Positions 34,101-43,245 of a stretch of 58,673 nt of DNA are shown here, piece by piece. Each line of letters starts with the position of its first letter. The stretch's first letter is position 1. Made by a program: the position numbers and the translations under genes. Under the pieces are notes generated by a model. The model had not been told where the DNA came from. It did no database searches and worked only from the letters and a program-made list of their open reading frames with translations. This DNA is from Ornithinibacillus halophilus (lineage in GTDB: Bacteria; Bacillota; Bacilli; Bacillales; Amphibacillaceae), in the NCBI RefSeq assembly GCF_900129485.1, contig NZ_FQVW01000016.1, positions 1-58,673 on the forward strand. The letters run 5' to 3'.

Positions 34101-34775
34101 CCATGACGTTTCATTACCAGAATTACGGAATGATTCAAGAACTTCTAGACGTTTAATCGCTCTAGTTCTACGTTGTCCTTGCGCTGTTTTTAATTCTTCT
34201 TTTAAAGCATCAACTTCACCGTCTAAATCGACATCTTGTAAAAGTTTACGGATGGCTTCAGCACCCATTTGAGCTTTAAAAGTTGCACCGTATTTATCAT
34301 AATAAGCACGATATTCTTTCTCAGATAATAATTGTTTTTTCTCTAAAGGAGTACTTCCTGGATCAGTCACAACATAAGCTGCAAAGTAAATTACTTCCTC
34401 TAACGCACGTGGTGACATATCCAAGACTAATCCCATACGACTTGGAATCCCTTTAAAATACCAAATATGAGATACAGGGGCTGCTAATTCAATATGACCC
34501 ATACGTTCTCTACGTACTTTTGCTTTTGTAACTTCTACACCACAACGGTCACAAACAACACCTTTATATCGTACGCGTTTGTATTTACCACAGTGGCATT
34601 CCCAATCTTTTTGTGGGCCAAAAATCCGTTCACAAAATAACCCGTCTTTTTCAGGTTTTAGTGTACGGTAGTTAATTGTTTCTGGTTTTTTTACCTCGCC
34701 ATATGACCAAGAACGAATCTTTTCTGGTGAAGCTAAGCCGATCTTCATAAACTCAAAATTATTAACATCTAGCAA
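31152..34775 (-). CDS. rpoC: RNA polymerase beta prime subunit
   Basis: 1207 residues. N-terminal zinc ribbon with Cys60, Cys62, Cys75 and Cys78; catalytic [12 protein letters not shown] near residue 446; second zinc cluster in [16 protein letters not shown]; trigger-loop region [16 protein letters not shown]. The C-terminal tail is acidic. Forms the catalytic centre with the beta subunit encoded just upstream. Confidence 0.98.
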   Translation of the reverse strand: MLDVNNFEFMKIGLASPEKIRSWSYGEVKKPETINYRTLKPEKDGLFCERIFGPQKDWECHCGKYKRVRYKGVVCDRCGVEVTKAKVRRERMGHIELAAPVSHIWYFKGIPSRMGLVLDMSPRALEEVIYFAAYVVTDPGSTPLEKKQLLSEKEYRAYYDKYGATFKAQMGAEAIRKLLQDVDLDGEVDALKEELKTAQGQRRTRAIKRLEVLESFRNSGNETSWMILDVLPVIPPEIRPMVQLDGGRFATSDLNDLYRRVINRNNRLKRLLDLGAPSIIVQNEKRMLQEAVDALIDNGRRGRPVTGPGNRPLKSLSHMLKGKQGRFRQNLLGKRVDYSGRSVIVVGPNLKMYQCGLPKEMALELFKPFIMKELVERGIAHNIKSAKRKIERVHPDVWGVLEDVIKEHPVLLNRAPTLHRLGIQAFEPTLVEGRAIRLHPLVCTAYNADFDGDQMAVHVPLSAEAQAEARILMLAAQNILNPKDGKPVVTPSQDMVLGNYYLTMEREGAVGEGKIFTDINEALISYQNGYTHLHTRIAVQASSVNNRTFTEEQQNQLLLTTVGKLIFNEILPESFPYINEPTKTNLEVRTPEEYFVPRGTDVKEELATREIIKPFKKGFLGDIIAEVFKRFKISETSKMLDRMKDLGFSYSTKAGMTVGVSDIVVLAEKEKILEEAQEKVDKVLKQFRRGLITEEERYDRVIAIWSQAKDTIQDKLMQSLDNRNPIFMMSDSGARGNASNFTQLAGMRGLMANPAGRIIELPIKSSFREGLTVLEYFISTHGARKGLADTALKTADSGYLTRRLVDVAQDVIVRETDCGTDRGLTVAALTDGSEMIEPLIDRLIGRTAFETVRHPETNEVIVEFDEVISEDQAKHIEDAGIEEVKIRTVFTCNTKHGVCKKCYGRNLATGSEVEVGEAVGIIAAQSIGEPGTQLTMRTFHTGGVAGDDITQGLPRIQELFEARNPKGQAVISEIHGTVHEIHEVKDKQEIVVQGDVESKSYAVPYNARLKVSVGDEVVAGQELTEGSVDPKALLRVQGVQGVQDYLLREVQRVYRMQGVEIGDKHVEVMVRQMLRKVRVVDAGDTDVLPGSLLEIHQFKDANHPVLKEGNQPAVGKPVILGITKASLETDSFLSAASFQETTRVLTDAAIKGKRDELLGLKENVIIGKLVPAGTGMQRYRKIEVPVDETVETEETTEELEHSEQTVQ

Positions 34776-34843
34776 GGGTATACCTCCCTTTAATGTACGT
34801 TATTGTTATACCTTAGCCGATTATGTGAACTTGTTTCTATATT

Positions 34844-34897
34844 AACTATGGTGACGGAATTAGCTAGTCTAGTTCACTAGCCAATTCCTCCATAGTT
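34844..34897 (-). repeat. Long hairpin between rpoB and rpoC
   Basis: Outer arms AACTATGG / CCATAGTT and inner arms GGAATTAGCTAG / CTAGCCAATTCC pair over 20 bp with one small internal loop. No T run follows on the minus strand. It looks like an intercistronic processing or stability element rather than a terminator. Confidence 0.7.
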
Positions 34898-34903
34898 TAT
34901 TGG

Positions 34904-37900
34904 TTATTGTTGTTTTTCTTCAACTTCAATGTTTAATTTACTTGCCGCTTGTGTTTCTTCTTCTTCTAAGTCACGCATTTCAATTTCAGACTCATCACTA
35001 GATAAGATCTTCACATCCATACCAAGACTTTGCAGCTCCTTGATAAGAACTTTAAATGACTCAGGCACACCCGCTTCTGGTACATTTTCACCTTTAACAA
35101 TAGCTTCGTATGTTTTCACACGACCAACCACATCATCTGATTTAACGGTTAGTATTTCTTGTAAGGTGTATGCTGCACCATATGCTTCAAGTGCCCAAAC
35201 CTCCATCTCACCAAAACGCTGTCCACCGAACTGCGCTTTACCACCAAGTGGTTGTTGAGTTACTAATGAGTATGGTCCAGTAGAACGAGCGTGAAGTTTG
35301 TCATCAACCATGTGCGCTAGTTTAATCATATACATAACACCAACAGAAACACGGTTATCAAACGGTTCTCCTGTTCTTCCATCGTAAAGAACCGTTTTAG
35401 CATCACGTGCCATTCCCGCTTCTTCCAATGTATCCCATACATCTTCTTCTCTTGCACCATCAAATACCGGTGTTGCGATATGAATACCTAACTGTCTAGC
35501 AGCCATACCTAGGTGCAACTCAAACACCTGTCCGATATTCATACGAGATGGTACCCCTAATGGGTTAAGCATGATATCGATTGGAGTGCCATCAGGAAGG
35601 AAAGGCATATCTTCTTCAGGTAAAATTCTTGAAATTACCCCTTTATTCCCGTGACGTCCTGCCATTTTATCCCCTTCGTGTATTTTACGTTTTTGAACGA
35701 TATAAACACGAACAAGTTCATTAACACCAGGAGGTAATTCATCTCCGTCTTCTCTGTTAAATACTTTTACATCTAACACAATACCACCAGCACCATGTGG
35801 AACACGTAATGACGTATCCCTTACTTCACGTGCCTTTTCACCAAAAATAGCGTGTAAAAGTCTTTCTTCTGCAGATAGTTCTGTAACACCTTTTGGAGTA
35901 ACTTTACCCACAAGGATATCCCCATCTGTTACTTCTGCACCGACGCGAATAATACCTTGCTCATTTAGATTTTTCAGTGCGTCTTCTCCAACATTCGGAA
36001 TGTCACGAGTGATTTCTTCAGGTCCTAATTTAGTATCCCTTGCTTCCGACTCATATTCTTCAATGTGAATGGATGTATATACATCATCTTTAACAAGTCT
36101 TTCACTCATAATGATCGCATCCTCGTAGTTATAACCTTCCCAGGTCATGAAACCAACAAGAACATTACGACCAAGAGCAAGTTCACCTTTTTCCATTGAA
36201 GGACCATCAGCTAGAATTTCACCTTTTGTAACACGGTCACCCTCGCTAACAATCGGACGTTGGTTATAGCAAGTCCCTTGGTTCGAACGGATAAATTTCT
36301 GCAATTTATAACGGTCCAAGTCACCTTTTACTTCTTTTCCGTCAACTTCTGTAATGCGACGAACATGAACTTCTTTTGCTTCTACACGTTCCACAACACC
36401 AGGGTTGCGGCAAATAACAGCAGCACCTGAATCCTTACCAGAAACATACTCCATTCCAGTTCCAACAATTGGAGATTCTGGATTCATAAGAGGAACAGCC
36501 TGACGTTGCATATTCGCACCCATTAACGCACGGTTTGAGTCATCGTTTTCCAAGAACGGTATACATGCTGTTGCAGCAGAAACAACCTGTTTAGGTGAAA
36601 CATCCATGTAGTCAATTCGATCACGTGATACAACAATGTTCTCCTCACGAAAACGTGCTACAACTTCTTCATTTGTAAAACTACCATCTTCGTTTAATTC
36701 AGAGTTTGCCTGAGCAACTACATAATTATCTTGTTCGTCTGCTGTTAAGTAATCAATCTGAGCGGTTACTTTTCCTGTTTCAGGATCAACACGACGGTAT
36801 GGTGATTCGATAAAACCAAATTTATTCACTTTAGCATAACTAGATAACGAGTTAATCAGACCAATGTTTGGCCCCTCAGGTGTTTCAATAGGACACATAC
36901 GACCATAGTGTGAATAGTGAACATCACGCACTTCGAAACCAGCACGTTCACGTGTTAACCCACCAGGACCTAATGCTGATAGACGTCGCTTATGAGTTAA
37001 CTCTGCTAACGGATTGGTCTGATCCATAAACTGAGATAACTGTGAACTCCCAAAGAATTCTTTAATGGATGCAATTACCGGACGTATATTAATCAATTGT
37101 TGAGGTGTAACACTTGATGTGTCTTGAATAGACATGCGTTCACGTACCACACGTTCCATACGAGATAGACCAATACGGAATTGGTTCTGCAATAATTCAC
37201 CAACAGAACGAAGTCTACGATTTCCTAAGTGATCGATATCATCTGTGTTTCCTACTTTATGAAGAAGGTTAAAGAAATAGCTAATTGAAGAAAGGATATC
37301 TGCAGGTGTAATGTTTTTAACACCTGTTTCAATATTTGCATTACCTATTACATTTAGTTCTCTTTCTCCACTTGGGTCAGTTGGATCTACGATCTTAATA
37401 GACTGCAGCGTAATTAAGTCCTCTAACACACCCTCGTGTGGTTCGATTGTTTTCTCTCCAACCATATCTTCTTTATTTTCTAGATACGGAATAATTTTGT
37501 CTAATAATTTCCGTTCTAACTTATCGCCTTTTTCTGCCAAAACTTCACCAGTTTCAGGGTCCACAATCGGTTCAGCTAACACTTGGTTAAATAGGCGGTT
37601 TTTTATGTGTAATTTTTTATTCATTTTGTAACGACCCACATGTGCTAGGTCATAACGTTTTGGATCAAAAAAGCGTGAAATCAACAGGCTTTTGGCATTT
37701 TCCACTGTTGGTGGTTCACCAGGACGCAAACGCTCGTATATTTCTAACAATGCTTTTTCTGTTGTTTCTGTATTATCTTTTTCTAATGTATTAATGAGGT
37801 ATTCATTATCACCAATTAGGTCGATAATTTCTTGATCAGTTCCAAATCCTAGTGCACGTAAAAGAACCGTAATTGGTAACTTACGCGTTCGATCAATTCG

Positions 37901-38455
37901 AACATAGGCAACATCTTTTGCATCTGTCTCAAATTCTAACCAAGCACCTCGGTTGGGAATTACAGTCGCAGCTACTCCACGTTTACCATTTTTATCAATT
38001 TTTTCATTGAAGTAAACACTTGGAGAACGAACTAACTGGGAAACAATGACGCGTTCTGCACCATTGATGACAAATGTACCTGTATCTGTCATTAAAGGGA
38101 AGTCTCCCATAAACACTTCCTGTTCTTTTACTTCTCCGGTTTCGTTGTTAATTAAACGAACCTTTACACGAAGTGGAGCGTTATAAGTTACATCTCTTTC
38201 TTTAGACTCATCTACAGGGTACTTAGGTTCACCTAAACTGTAATCAACAAACTCGAGTGACAAGTTTCCTGTAAAGTCTTCAATCGGTGAAATGTCTTGG
38301 AACATTTCACGCAAACCTTCTTCTAAGAACCATTCATAAGAAGCGGTTTGGATTTCAATTAAGTTAGGTAATTCTAATACTTCACTGATGCGCGCATAAC
38401 TTCTACGCTGCCGGTGCCGTCCATACTGAACTAGTTGACCTGTCAACTGCTTCAC
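34904..38455 (-). CDS. rpoB: RNA polymerase beta subunit
   Basis: 1183 residues. The rifampicin-binding segment ([20 protein letters not shown], then [11 protein letters not shown]) is wild type in form. Further blocks are [29 protein letters not shown] and [20 protein letters not shown]. Transcribed from a promoter about 170 bases upstream, with a structured leader, and followed by rpoC. Confidence 0.98.
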   Translation of the reverse strand: MKQLTGQLVQYGRHRQRRSYARISEVLELPNLIEIQTASYEWFLEEGLREMFQDISPIEDFTGNLSLEFVDYSLGEPKYPVDESKERDVTYNAPLRVKVRLINNETGEVKEQEVFMGDFPLMTDTGTFVINGAERVIVSQLVRSPSVYFNEKIDKNGKRGVAATVIPNRGAWLEFETDAKDVAYVRIDRTRKLPITVLLRALGFGTDQEIIDLIGDNEYLINTLEKDNTETTEKALLEIYERLRPGEPPTVENAKSLLISRFFDPKRYDLAHVGRYKMNKKLHIKNRLFNQVLAEPIVDPETGEVLAEKGDKLERKLLDKIIPYLENKEDMVGEKTIEPHEGVLEDLITLQSIKIVDPTDPSGERELNVIGNANIETGVKNITPADILSSISYFFNLLHKVGNTDDIDHLGNRRLRSVGELLQNQFRIGLSRMERVVRERMSIQDTSSVTPQQLINIRPVIASIKEFFGSSQLSQFMDQTNPLAELTHKRRLSALGPGGLTRERAGFEVRDVHYSHYGRMCPIETPEGPNIGLINSLSSYAKVNKFGFIESPYRRVDPETGKVTAQIDYLTADEQDNYVVAQANSELNEDGSFTNEEVVARFREENIVVSRDRIDYMDVSPKQVVSAATACIPFLENDDSNRALMGANMQRQAVPLMNPESPIVGTGMEYVSGKDSGAAVICRNPGVVERVEAKEVHVRRITEVDGKEVKGDLDRYKLQKFIRSNQGTCYNQRPIVSEGDRVTKGEILADGPSMEKGELALGRNVLVGFMTWEGYNYEDAIIMSERLVKDDVYTSIHIEEYESEARDTKLGPEEITRDIPNVGEDALKNLNEQGIIRVGAEVTDGDILVGKVTPKGVTELSAEERLLHAIFGEKAREVRDTSLRVPHGAGGIVLDVKVFNREDGDELPPGVNELVRVYIVQKRKIHEGDKMAGRHGNKGVISRILPEEDMPFLPDGTPIDIMLNPLGVPSRMNIGQVFELHLGMAARQLGIHIATPVFDGAREEDVWDTLEEAGMARDAKTVLYDGRTGEPFDNRVSVGVMYMIKLAHMVDDKLHARSTGPYSLVTQQPLGGKAQFGGQRFGEMEVWALEAYGAAYTLQEILTVKSDDVVGRVKTYEAIVKGENVPEAGVPESFKVLIKELQSLGMDVKILSSDESEIEMRDLEEEETQAASKLNIEVEEKQQ

Positions 38456-38525
38456 CTCTCAAATCCATGCATTTTTTGTTGTGAATAGTAGTTAATTTCA
38501 CATGAAAAATTGCTATTATATTTTT

Positions 38526-38573
38526 AGAAAAACAACGGCATTACCAGATAGCAACACCTTTTTTTGTTTTTCT
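38526..38573 (-). terminator. Attenuator-like hairpin in the rpoB leader
   Basis: On the minus strand GGTGTTGC and GTAATGCC pair (with G-U pairs) around the loop TATCTG, extended by outer arms AGAAAAACAA / TTGTTTTTCT. The right arm is the T-rich tract itself, as in intrinsic terminators. It lies between the rpoB promoter and the rpoB start, so it could attenuate rpoBC. A second hairpin (TTCTTTGG / CCAAAAGAA, about 38581-38602) lies upstream. Confidence 0.55.
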
Positions 38574-38624
38574 TATAATCTTCTTTTGGTAGACCAAAGA
38601 ATAGAACCTCTGATCCAAGGACAA

Positions 38625-38652
38625 GATATAGTTTTAAGTTTTCTCTTGCCAA
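38625..38652 (-). promoter_or_regulatory. Candidate rpoB promoter
   Basis: Minus strand TTGGCA (38647-38652), 16-base spacer, TATATC (38625-38630), giving a leader of about 160 nt. This is the best sigma-A match in the 433-base rsmC-rpoB gap. Confidence 0.5.
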
Positions 38653-38706
38653 CCCTAAAATTATGGGGTATCATTTTTACATAGAAATAGACAATTCAAA
38701 TCTTTT

Positions 38707-38733
38707 CCATGTATTTTACCTAGTAAAACATGG
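38707..38733. repeat. Imperfect palindrome in the rsmC-rpoB gap
   Basis: Arms CCATG-(TA)-TTTTAC and GTAAAACATGG pair over 11 bp with a two-base bulge and a three-base centre. Immediately right of it on the plus strand stands TGGTATAAT, an extended -10-like sequence. It may be an operator-like site; no regulator can be named. Confidence 0.5.
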
Positions 38734-38888
38734 TATAATGAAGTAACAATACTTAACGAATCGCGCAAAACTCGATTCTATAAGTATTCCCACATTCTAA
38801 ACTTATATACATAATATATAAAAAATCTTCTTGACAGAGATTTCGTATATTGGCATTTTATTATGTTATCATAGTTACAGAGACTGAG

Positions 38889-39491
38889 TCAAACATTAAT
38901 AGCGCGTAAAATAATATATCCTTTATCACGCGCGACTGTTTTAACCTCTTCAAACAACTCTTCTAATTTCGCTTTTGCTGAAGGAGCCCCTTGTTTCTTT
39001 TGAATTACAACCCATAGTTCGCCACCATTATGTAATGCAGCTCTACTATCTTGAAAAATCTCATGCACTACTTTCTTTCCAGCCCTTATCGGTGGATTGG
39101 TTACAATTGCAGCAAAAGTTCTATTTTCTAAGTTAGTAAATCGATCACTAATAATAAACTCTGTATTTTTAACATCGTTGTTTTTTGCGTTCTTTTCAGC
39201 TAGTTGTAAGGCACGTTCATTAACATCAGCCATAACAATATTTCTATCCGCAAAGTCACTTGCTAAAGCAATGCCAATCGGGCCATACCCACAACCCATA
39301 TCCAGGATGTCTCCTGTGGTAGTTGGTAAACGAAATTCTTCAATTAGCAGTCTGGAGCCAAAGTCTACTTCATTTTTCGAAAACACACCAACATCACTTG
39401 TGAATATAAAGTTTTTGCCTCTTAATGTATAATTCCATGTCTTGGGTGAACTTTTTGATTGGGGTTTATGTGAAAAGTAATGCTCAGACAT
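38889..39491 (-). CDS. Class I SAM-dependent methyltransferase, RsmC type (YbxB)
   Basis: 200 residues, about the length of the C-terminal catalytic half of E. coli RsmC. SAM-binding motif DMGCGYGPIG and catalytic-type motif TNPPIRAGK of N-methyltransferases acting on guanine are clear. Probably methylates 16S rRNA (G1207 position in E. coli numbering), but substrate is inferred. Same place as ybxB in B. subtilis, between rplL and rpoB. B. subtilis also keeps no full two-domain RsmC at this locus. Confidence 0.85.
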   Translation of the reverse strand: MSEHYFSHKPQSKSSPKTWNYTLRGKNFIFTSDVGVFSKNEVDFGSRLLIEEFRLPTTTGDILDMGCGYGPIGIALASDFADRNIVMADVNERALQLAEKNAKNNDVKNTEFIISDRFTNLENRTFAAIVTNPPIRAGKKVVHEIFQDSRAALHNGGELWVVIQKKQGAPSAKAKLEELFEEVKTVARDKGYIILRAINV

Positions 39492-39536
39492 TTGGGCACC
39501 TACTTTGTATAGTATTGAGAAGAAAGGATATATATT

Positions 39537-39563
39537 GAGCTCGTCGAAATATACGACGAGCTC
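39537..39563. repeat. GC-rich hairpin between rplL and rsmC
   Basis: Perfect 10-bp arms GAGCTCGTCG and CGACGAGCTC around a seven-base loop, 15 bases after the rplL stop codon. The minus-strand continuation (AATATATATCC) has no T run, so it may be a leaky terminator or processing site setting the ratio of ribosomal protein to downstream mRNA. Confidence 0.65.
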
Positions 39564-39577
39564 CTATTTAATGATTA

Positions 39578-39943
39578 TTACTTAACTTCTACAGCTGCTC
39601 CAGCTTCTTCAAGTTTAGCTTTAACTTCTTCAGCTTCTTCTTTAGCAACGCCTTCTTTGATAGCTTTAGGTGCGTTATCTACTAATTCTTTAGCATCTTT
39701 CAAGCCAAGACCAGTGATTTCACGGACTGCTTTAACAACTTTAATTTTAGATGAACCTGCGTTTTCAAGTACAACGTCAAATTCAGTTTTCTCAGCAGCA
39801 GCTTCTCCACCAGCAGCTCCACCAGCAACAGCAACAGGTGCTGCAGCAGTTACTCCGAATTCTTCTTCAATTGCTTTTACTAAATCATTTAAATCTAATA
39901 CAGACATTTCTTTAATAGCATCGATAATTTGCTCTTTAGTCAT
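39578..39943 (-). CDS. rplL: 50S ribosomal protein bL12 (L7/L12)
   Basis: 121 residues. N-terminal dimerisation domain (about 1-35), an Ala/Gly-rich hinge ([16 protein letters not shown]) and the C-terminal factor-binding domain with [20 protein letters not shown]. Makes up the stalk with bL10, encoded just upstream. Confidence 0.98.
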   Translation of the reverse strand: MTKEQIIDAIKEMSVLDLNDLVKAIEEEFGVTAAAPVAVAGGAAGGEAAAEKTEFDVVLENAGSSKIKVVKAVREITGLGLKDAKELVDNAPKAIKEGVAKEEAEEVKAKLEEAGAAVEVK

Positions 39944-40004
39944 GTTTATTTCCTCCTAATTTTAATTGTAATTTATATTTTCGAAACGTTTTTGACTTAT
40001 TAAC

Positions 40005-40505
40005 TTATGCATCTTGTTCTTCTTTTTGTTCTGATACAGCTTTTGCTGCATAAGCAAAGTTGCGGATTGGTGCTTGAAGTACGCTTAGTAACATAGAAAC
40101 CATACCTTCGTAATTTGGTAAATCTGCAAGTTCTTTAATCTGATCAAGAGTTGCAATTTTCCCTTCAATTACACCAGCTTTGATTTCTAAAGCTTCATGT
40201 TCTTTAGCAAAGTTATTAAGAATTTTAGCCGGAGCAACTACATCTTCATTACTGAAAGCAATAGCTGTTGGTCCTACTAACATTTCATTTAACTCCGATA
40301 AATTAGCATCGTCAGTTGCACGGCGAGCCATAGTGTTTTTGTACACTTTGAATTCAACGCCTGCATCACGTAGTTCTTTACGTAGTTGTGTTACTTCTGC
40401 AACATCTAGTCCACGGTAGTCAACTAATAGTGTTGATTGACTTTCACGTAATTTATCAGCAATTTCTTGAACAACTTGTTTTTTCTGTTCGATCACTTTA
40501 GACAT
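40005..40505 (-). CDS. rplJ: 50S ribosomal protein uL10
   Basis: 166 residues from [15 protein letters not shown], eight bases after AGGAGG. A longer frame to 40544 extends into the leader before the ribosome binding site and is rejected. Blocks [20 protein letters not shown] and [11 protein letters not shown] are typical; the C-terminal helix binds bL12 dimers. Controlled by an L10 leader. Confidence 0.97.
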   Translation of the reverse strand: MSKVIEQKKQVVQEIADKLRESQSTLLVDYRGLDVAEVTQLRKELRDAGVEFKVYKNTMARRATDDANLSELNEMLVGPTAIAFSNEDVVAPAKILNNFAKEHEALEIKAGVIEGKIATLDQIKELADLPNYEGMVSMLLSVLQAPIRNFAYAAKAVSEQKEEQDA

Positions 40506-40691
40506 CTTTCCACCTCCTGTGAGATTTTCCATCATACCGTTCATTCGAGTTTATATAAGAAAACCCTCCATGTAGACATGGAGGGTTAAATAAACAAACA
40601 TTATCATTTGTTATTATTAAACACCTCGGCAGGATATTAAGCTTTAGTAAGCACCTACTGTCTACGGTACAACGTATTTAATTTGACAACA
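40506..40691 (-). ncRNA. L10 leader (autoregulatory 5' UTR of rplJ-rplL)
   Basis: On the minus strand the region contains the conserved ACAGTAGGTGC and AATATCCTGCCGAGGT segments of the L10 leader family (RF00557), then a strong hairpin with arms AACCCTCCATG / CATGGAGGGTT followed by TTCTTAT (40558-40588), an attenuator. Excess L10 (with L12) is known to bind such leaders and stop expression. Confidence 0.88.
40558..40588 (-). terminator. Attenuator hairpin within the L10 leader
   Basis: Arms of 11 bp (AACCCTCCATG and CATGGAGGGTT, 40562-40587) around a four-base loop, followed by a short T-rich tract on the minus strand, inside the leader and well before the rplJ start. Confidence 0.75.
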
Positions 40692-40697
40692 AAACTT

Positions 40698-40726
40698 AGT
40701 ATAGCGAATCTAATCGATTAAGTCAA
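40698..40726 (-). promoter_or_regulatory. Promoter of rplJ-rplL
   Basis: Minus strand TTGACT (40721-40726), 17-base spacer, TATACT (40698-40703), beginning just after the rplA stop codon. Gives a leader of about 185 nt. Confidence 0.8.
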
Positions 40727-40733
40727 CTACCAA

Positions 40734-41426
40734 TTAACGGTAATTTGATGTGTCGATTTTGATTCCAGGTCCCATTGTTGAAGTAACAGATACATTACGT
40801 AGGTAAGTACCTTTCGCAGCTTGTGGTTTTGCTTTCACAAGTGTTTCAATAAGAGCCTCGAAGTTTTCAACTAGTTTTTGATTGTCGAATGAAATTTTAC
40901 CGATTGGTACATGAACGTTAGAAGATTTATCAACACGGTATTCTACTTTACCAGCTTTGATTTCTTTAACTGCTTTTTCAACATCGAAAGTCACAGTACC
41001 GGTTTTAGGGTTAGGCATTAAGCCTTTCGGTCCTAGAACACGTCCAAGTTTACCAACTTCAGCCATCATGTCAGGAGTTGCAACGATCACATCAAAATCA
41101 AACCATCCTTGGTTAATTTTATTGATTAAATCTTGATCTCCAACATAATCTGCTCCAGCAGCTTCTGCTTCTTTAAGTTTTTCACCTTTAGCAAACACTA
41201 ATACACGTTGTGTTTTACCAGTACCATGCGGCAATACCATCGCCCCACGAATTTGTTGGTCTGCTTTCTTAGGGTCAACACCTAAACGAAAAGCTACTTC
41301 TACTGTTTCATCAAATTTTGCTTTTGCTGTTTCTTGCAATAAGTTAACAGCTTCATTTATATCATAAGTCTTAGAACGATCAATTAGCTTCGCAGCTTCT
41401 TGATATCTTTTACCTCTTTTAGCCAT
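40734..41426 (-). CDS. rplA: 50S ribosomal protein uL1
   Basis: 230 residues. Two-domain L1 fold with [10 protein letters not shown]-like segment ([20 protein letters not shown]), [15 protein letters not shown] and [14 protein letters not shown]. Forms the mobile L1 stalk at the E site and can act as translational repressor by binding stalk-like hairpins in mRNA; two such hairpins occur nearby (41447-41472, 42134-42168). Confidence 0.97.
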   Translation of the reverse strand: MAKRGKRYQEAAKLIDRSKTYDINEAVNLLQETAKAKFDETVEVAFRLGVDPKKADQQIRGAMVLPHGTGKTQRVLVFAKGEKLKEAEAAGADYVGDQDLINKINQGWFDFDVIVATPDMMAEVGKLGRVLGPKGLMPNPKTGTVTFDVEKAVKEIKAGKVEYRVDKSSNVHVPIGKISFDNQKLVENFEALIETLVKAKPQAAKGTYLRNVSVTSTMGPGIKIDTSNYR

Positions 41427-41446
41427 TTTAAATTTCCTCCTCTATT

Positions 41447-41472
41447 GTGGTTATAACGGTAATACCTCCCAC
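41447..41472 (-). promoter_or_regulatory. Candidate L1-binding hairpin before rplA
   Basis: Minus-strand RNA GUGGGAGGUAUUACC followed by GUUAUAACCAC: GUGG pairs with CCAC and GGUA with UACC, leaving an asymmetric internal loop like the L1 site of 23S rRNA. It ends about 20 bases before the rplA start. A similar hairpin precedes rplK. Confidence 0.55.
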
Positions 41473-41525
41473 TTATAAAAGCTTAGCAAACAGCTAAATA
41501 CTGTCGCAGTCAATAGCTTTTATAA
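41473..41525. repeat. 11-bp inverted repeat in the rplK-rplA gap
   Basis: Arms TTATAAAAGCT (41473-41483) and AGCTTTTATAA (41515-41525), separated by 31 bases and directly adjoining the L1-type hairpin. May form a larger rplA leader structure. Confidence 0.6.
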
Positions 41526-41579
41526 AGCACGCGATTATCCATAGAATAGACTCTACGAAGAATCCTATTCATTAATAAA

Positions 41580-41609
41580 AGCGCAAGTCATTAAGTAATG
41601 ACTTGTGCT
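41580..41609 (-). repeat. 14-bp hairpin between the rplK terminator and rplA
   Basis: Arms AGCGCAAGTCATTA and TAATGACTTGTGCT pair with one G-U over 14 bp around a two-base turn. On the minus strand it is followed by TTTTATT, so it could be a second, weaker terminator. Confidence 0.55.
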
Positions 41610-41620
41610 ATTCTTCTTTG

Positions 41621-41658
41621 AAAAAGGTTGCGCGAAATGTTTCCATTACCGCAACCTT
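41621..41658 (-). terminator. Terminator after rplK
   Basis: Minus-strand arms GGTTGCG and CGCAACC with an inner AATG/CATT pairing, followed by five T residues, about 20 bases after the rplK stop codon. It separates rplK from rplA, or acts as a partial attenuator. Confidence 0.75.
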
Positions 41659-41680
41659 CATTATTTTACCTTCATGAGTA

Positions 41681-42106
41681 TTAGTCTTCGATTGTAATAC
41701 CCATACTTCTTGCTGTACCTTCAACCATGCGCATCGCTGCTTCTACGTCAGCGGCGTTTAAGTCTTGCATTTTAGTTTCTGCAATTTCTTTTACTTTGTC
41801 ACGCTTAACAGTCGCAACTTTATTACGGTTAGGCTCACCTGAAGCAGTTTCAATTCCTGCTGCTTTTTTAAGCAATACAGCTGCAGGTGGAGTTTTTGTA
41901 ATAAACGTAAATGAACGGTCTTCAAATACAGTAATTTCAACCGGAATGATCATACCCGCTTGATCTTGAGTACGTGCATTGAATTCTTTACAGAACCCCA
42001 TGATATTTACACCTGCTTGACCTAGTGCTGGTCCTACCGGTGGTGCTGGATTTGCTTTACCTGCTGGGATTTGTAATTTAACTAATTTAATAACTTTTTT
42101 AGCCAC
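41681..42106 (-). CDS. rplK: 50S ribosomal protein uL11
   Basis: 141 residues starting at GTG, eight bases after AGGAGG; the longer frame to 42226 runs across the leader and promoter and is rejected. Proline-rich N-terminus [20 protein letters not shown] and [13 protein letters not shown]-like block are characteristic. Forms the GTPase-associated centre and is needed for RelA activation. Confidence 0.97.
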   Translation of the reverse strand: MAKKVIKLVKLQIPAGKANPAPPVGPALGQAGVNIMGFCKEFNARTQDQAGMIIPVEITVFEDRSFTFITKTPPAAVLLKKAAGIETASGEPNRNKVATVKRDKVKEIAETKMQDLNAADVEAAMRMVEGTARSMGITIED

Positions 42107-42133
42107 GAGACACACCTCCTTAAAGTCCGTGAT

Positions 42134-42168
42134 GTGGTAATAGGGATCTTTCGCAGATTCCCTCCCAC
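42134..42168 (-). promoter_or_regulatory. Candidate L1-binding hairpin before rplK
   Basis: Minus-strand RNA GUGGGAGGGAAUCU then GCGAAAGAUCCCUAUUACCAC-like closing arm: GUGG/CCAC and GGGAAUCU/AGAUCCC pair with an asymmetric internal loop. It has the same GUGGGAGG start as the hairpin before rplA. In E. coli L1 represses rplK-rplA translation through such a site. Confidence 0.6.
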
Positions 42169-42216
42169 TCATATTTGTCAAACTCCCTGTTATTAGGGAG
42201 CATGAATAACAAAAGA

Positions 42217-42245
42217 ATTTTAGCATGTATCAAAAAAAAATGCAA
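42217..42245 (-). promoter_or_regulatory. Promoter of rplK
   Basis: Minus strand TTGCAT (42240-42245), 17-base spacer, TAAAAT (42217-42222) with an upstream TGC making an extended -10. Start near 42210, leader about 100 nt. A CTCCCT/AGGGAG hairpin (42183-42200) lies in the leader. Confidence 0.6.
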
Positions 42246-42272
42246 GTTGTTATTTATAAATGATTGATTAGA

Positions 42273-42806
42273 TTAAAGTTTTTCTACTTGTGCAAAGTCT
42301 AGTTCAACTGGAGTATCTCGTCCAAACATATTCACATGAACTTTAATTTTTTGTTTATCTATATCAATGTGCTCTATTGTACCTGTAAAGTTTGCAAACG
42401 GACCATCTGTAACACGTACATTCTCTTTTAATTCAAAATCAATATGAACAATTGGTTCATCCATACCCATGCGTTTCAGAATGGTGTCTACTTCGTCTGG
42501 TAATAATGGAGTAGGTTTTGTTCCTCCACCACTAGAACCAATAAACCCAGTAACTCCTGGAGTATTACGAACAACATACCATGAATCATCTGTCATGATC
42601 ATTTCTGCTAGAACATATCCAGGAAACACTTTCTTTTTTACTACTTTTTTCTTGCCATTTTTAATTTCTGTTTCTTCATCTTCTGGAACAATGACACGAA
42701 AGATCTTATCTTCCATCCCCATTGTCTCTACACGTTTCTCTAAGTTTGTTTTTACTTTGTTCTCATACCCTGAATACGTATGAACCACATACCAGTTTTT
42801 TTCCAT
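42273..42806 (-). CDS. nusG: Transcription elongation factor NusG
   Basis: 177 residues. NGN domain (about 1-110) with WYVVHTYSGYENKVKTNLE and PGYVLAEMIMTD, and C-terminal KOW domain (about 125-177) with VTDGPFANFTGTIEHID. Modulates pausing and links polymerase to ribosomes or Rho. Separated from secE by a terminator-like hairpin. Confidence 0.97.
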   Translation of the reverse strand: MEKNWYVVHTYSGYENKVKTNLEKRVETMGMEDKIFRVIVPEDEETEIKNGKKKVVKKKVFPGYVLAEMIMTDDSWYVVRNTPGVTGFIGSSGGGTKPTPLLPDEVDTILKRMGMDEPIVHIDFELKENVRVTDGPFANFTGTIEHIDIDKQKIKVHVNMFGRDTPVELDFAQVEKL

Positions 42807-42955
42807 TTAAACAGGACAAATAATATGCCCTTCCCTCCCTTTAGGTAGTACCTTAATATTATAATGTGCCGTTTCGATACTCTTAACAACAGCAAAACCA
42901 TTCTAGTAACGTACTATAATACTTAGACTGCACAGCTTAGCACACAAAAAATCAA

Positions 42956-42986
42956 TACTAAAAAAACCCGTAATCCGGGTTTTTTA
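42956..42986. terminator. Terminator-like hairpin between secE and nusG
   Basis: ACCCG and CGGGT arms with a five-base loop, extended by A and T runs on both sides (42961-42985), so it works on either strand. It lies about 50 bases after the secE stop codon and implies that nusG is at least partly expressed from its own promoter. Confidence 0.75.
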
Positions 42987-43034
42987 GATGAATTTTATTT
43001 ATTCATTTTTCATTATAGCATAATTGATGGTAAT

Positions 43035-43208
43035 TTATTCAAAGAATACATTTAAAAATTGTGTAATACCTAGATCAATAACAAAGAAAAAGATAGCAAC
43101 AAATGCAACAGTTGAGATAACTGTTATTGTATAACTTGTTAACTCTTTCCCTTTCGGCCAACTAACCTTTTTCATCTCTCTAGATACATTTTTTAAAAAA
43201 CTAAACAT
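43035..43208 (-). CDS. secE: Preprotein translocase subunit SecE
   Basis: 57 residues from MFSFLKNVSREMKKVSWPKG, ATG eight bases after GGGAGGG. The longer in-frame stretch to 43367 runs across rpmG and is rejected. Amphipathic helix with the KVSWP motif followed by a single membrane segment (about 28-50). Clamps SecY, also in this window. Confidence 0.95.
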   Translation of the reverse strand: MFSFLKNVSREMKKVSWPKGKELTSYTITVISTVAFVAIFFFVIDLGITQFLNVFFE

Positions 43209-43245
43209 GATTGTACCCTCCCCCAACTGTGCCCGAAGAATGCGT

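Noticed and set aside
38502-38684. Plus-strand reading frame in the rsmC-rpoB gap
   Set aside because: No ribosome binding site; it overlaps the rpoB leader hairpins and promoter, and the product resembles no family.
38831-38872. Plus-strand promoter TTGACA with TATCAT near the rsmC end
   Set aside because: The spacing between the boxes is far too long for a sigma-A promoter.
42107-42226. N-terminal extension of rplK
   Set aside because: It crosses the L1-type hairpin and reaches the promoter; the GTG at 42106 gives the conserved N-terminus.
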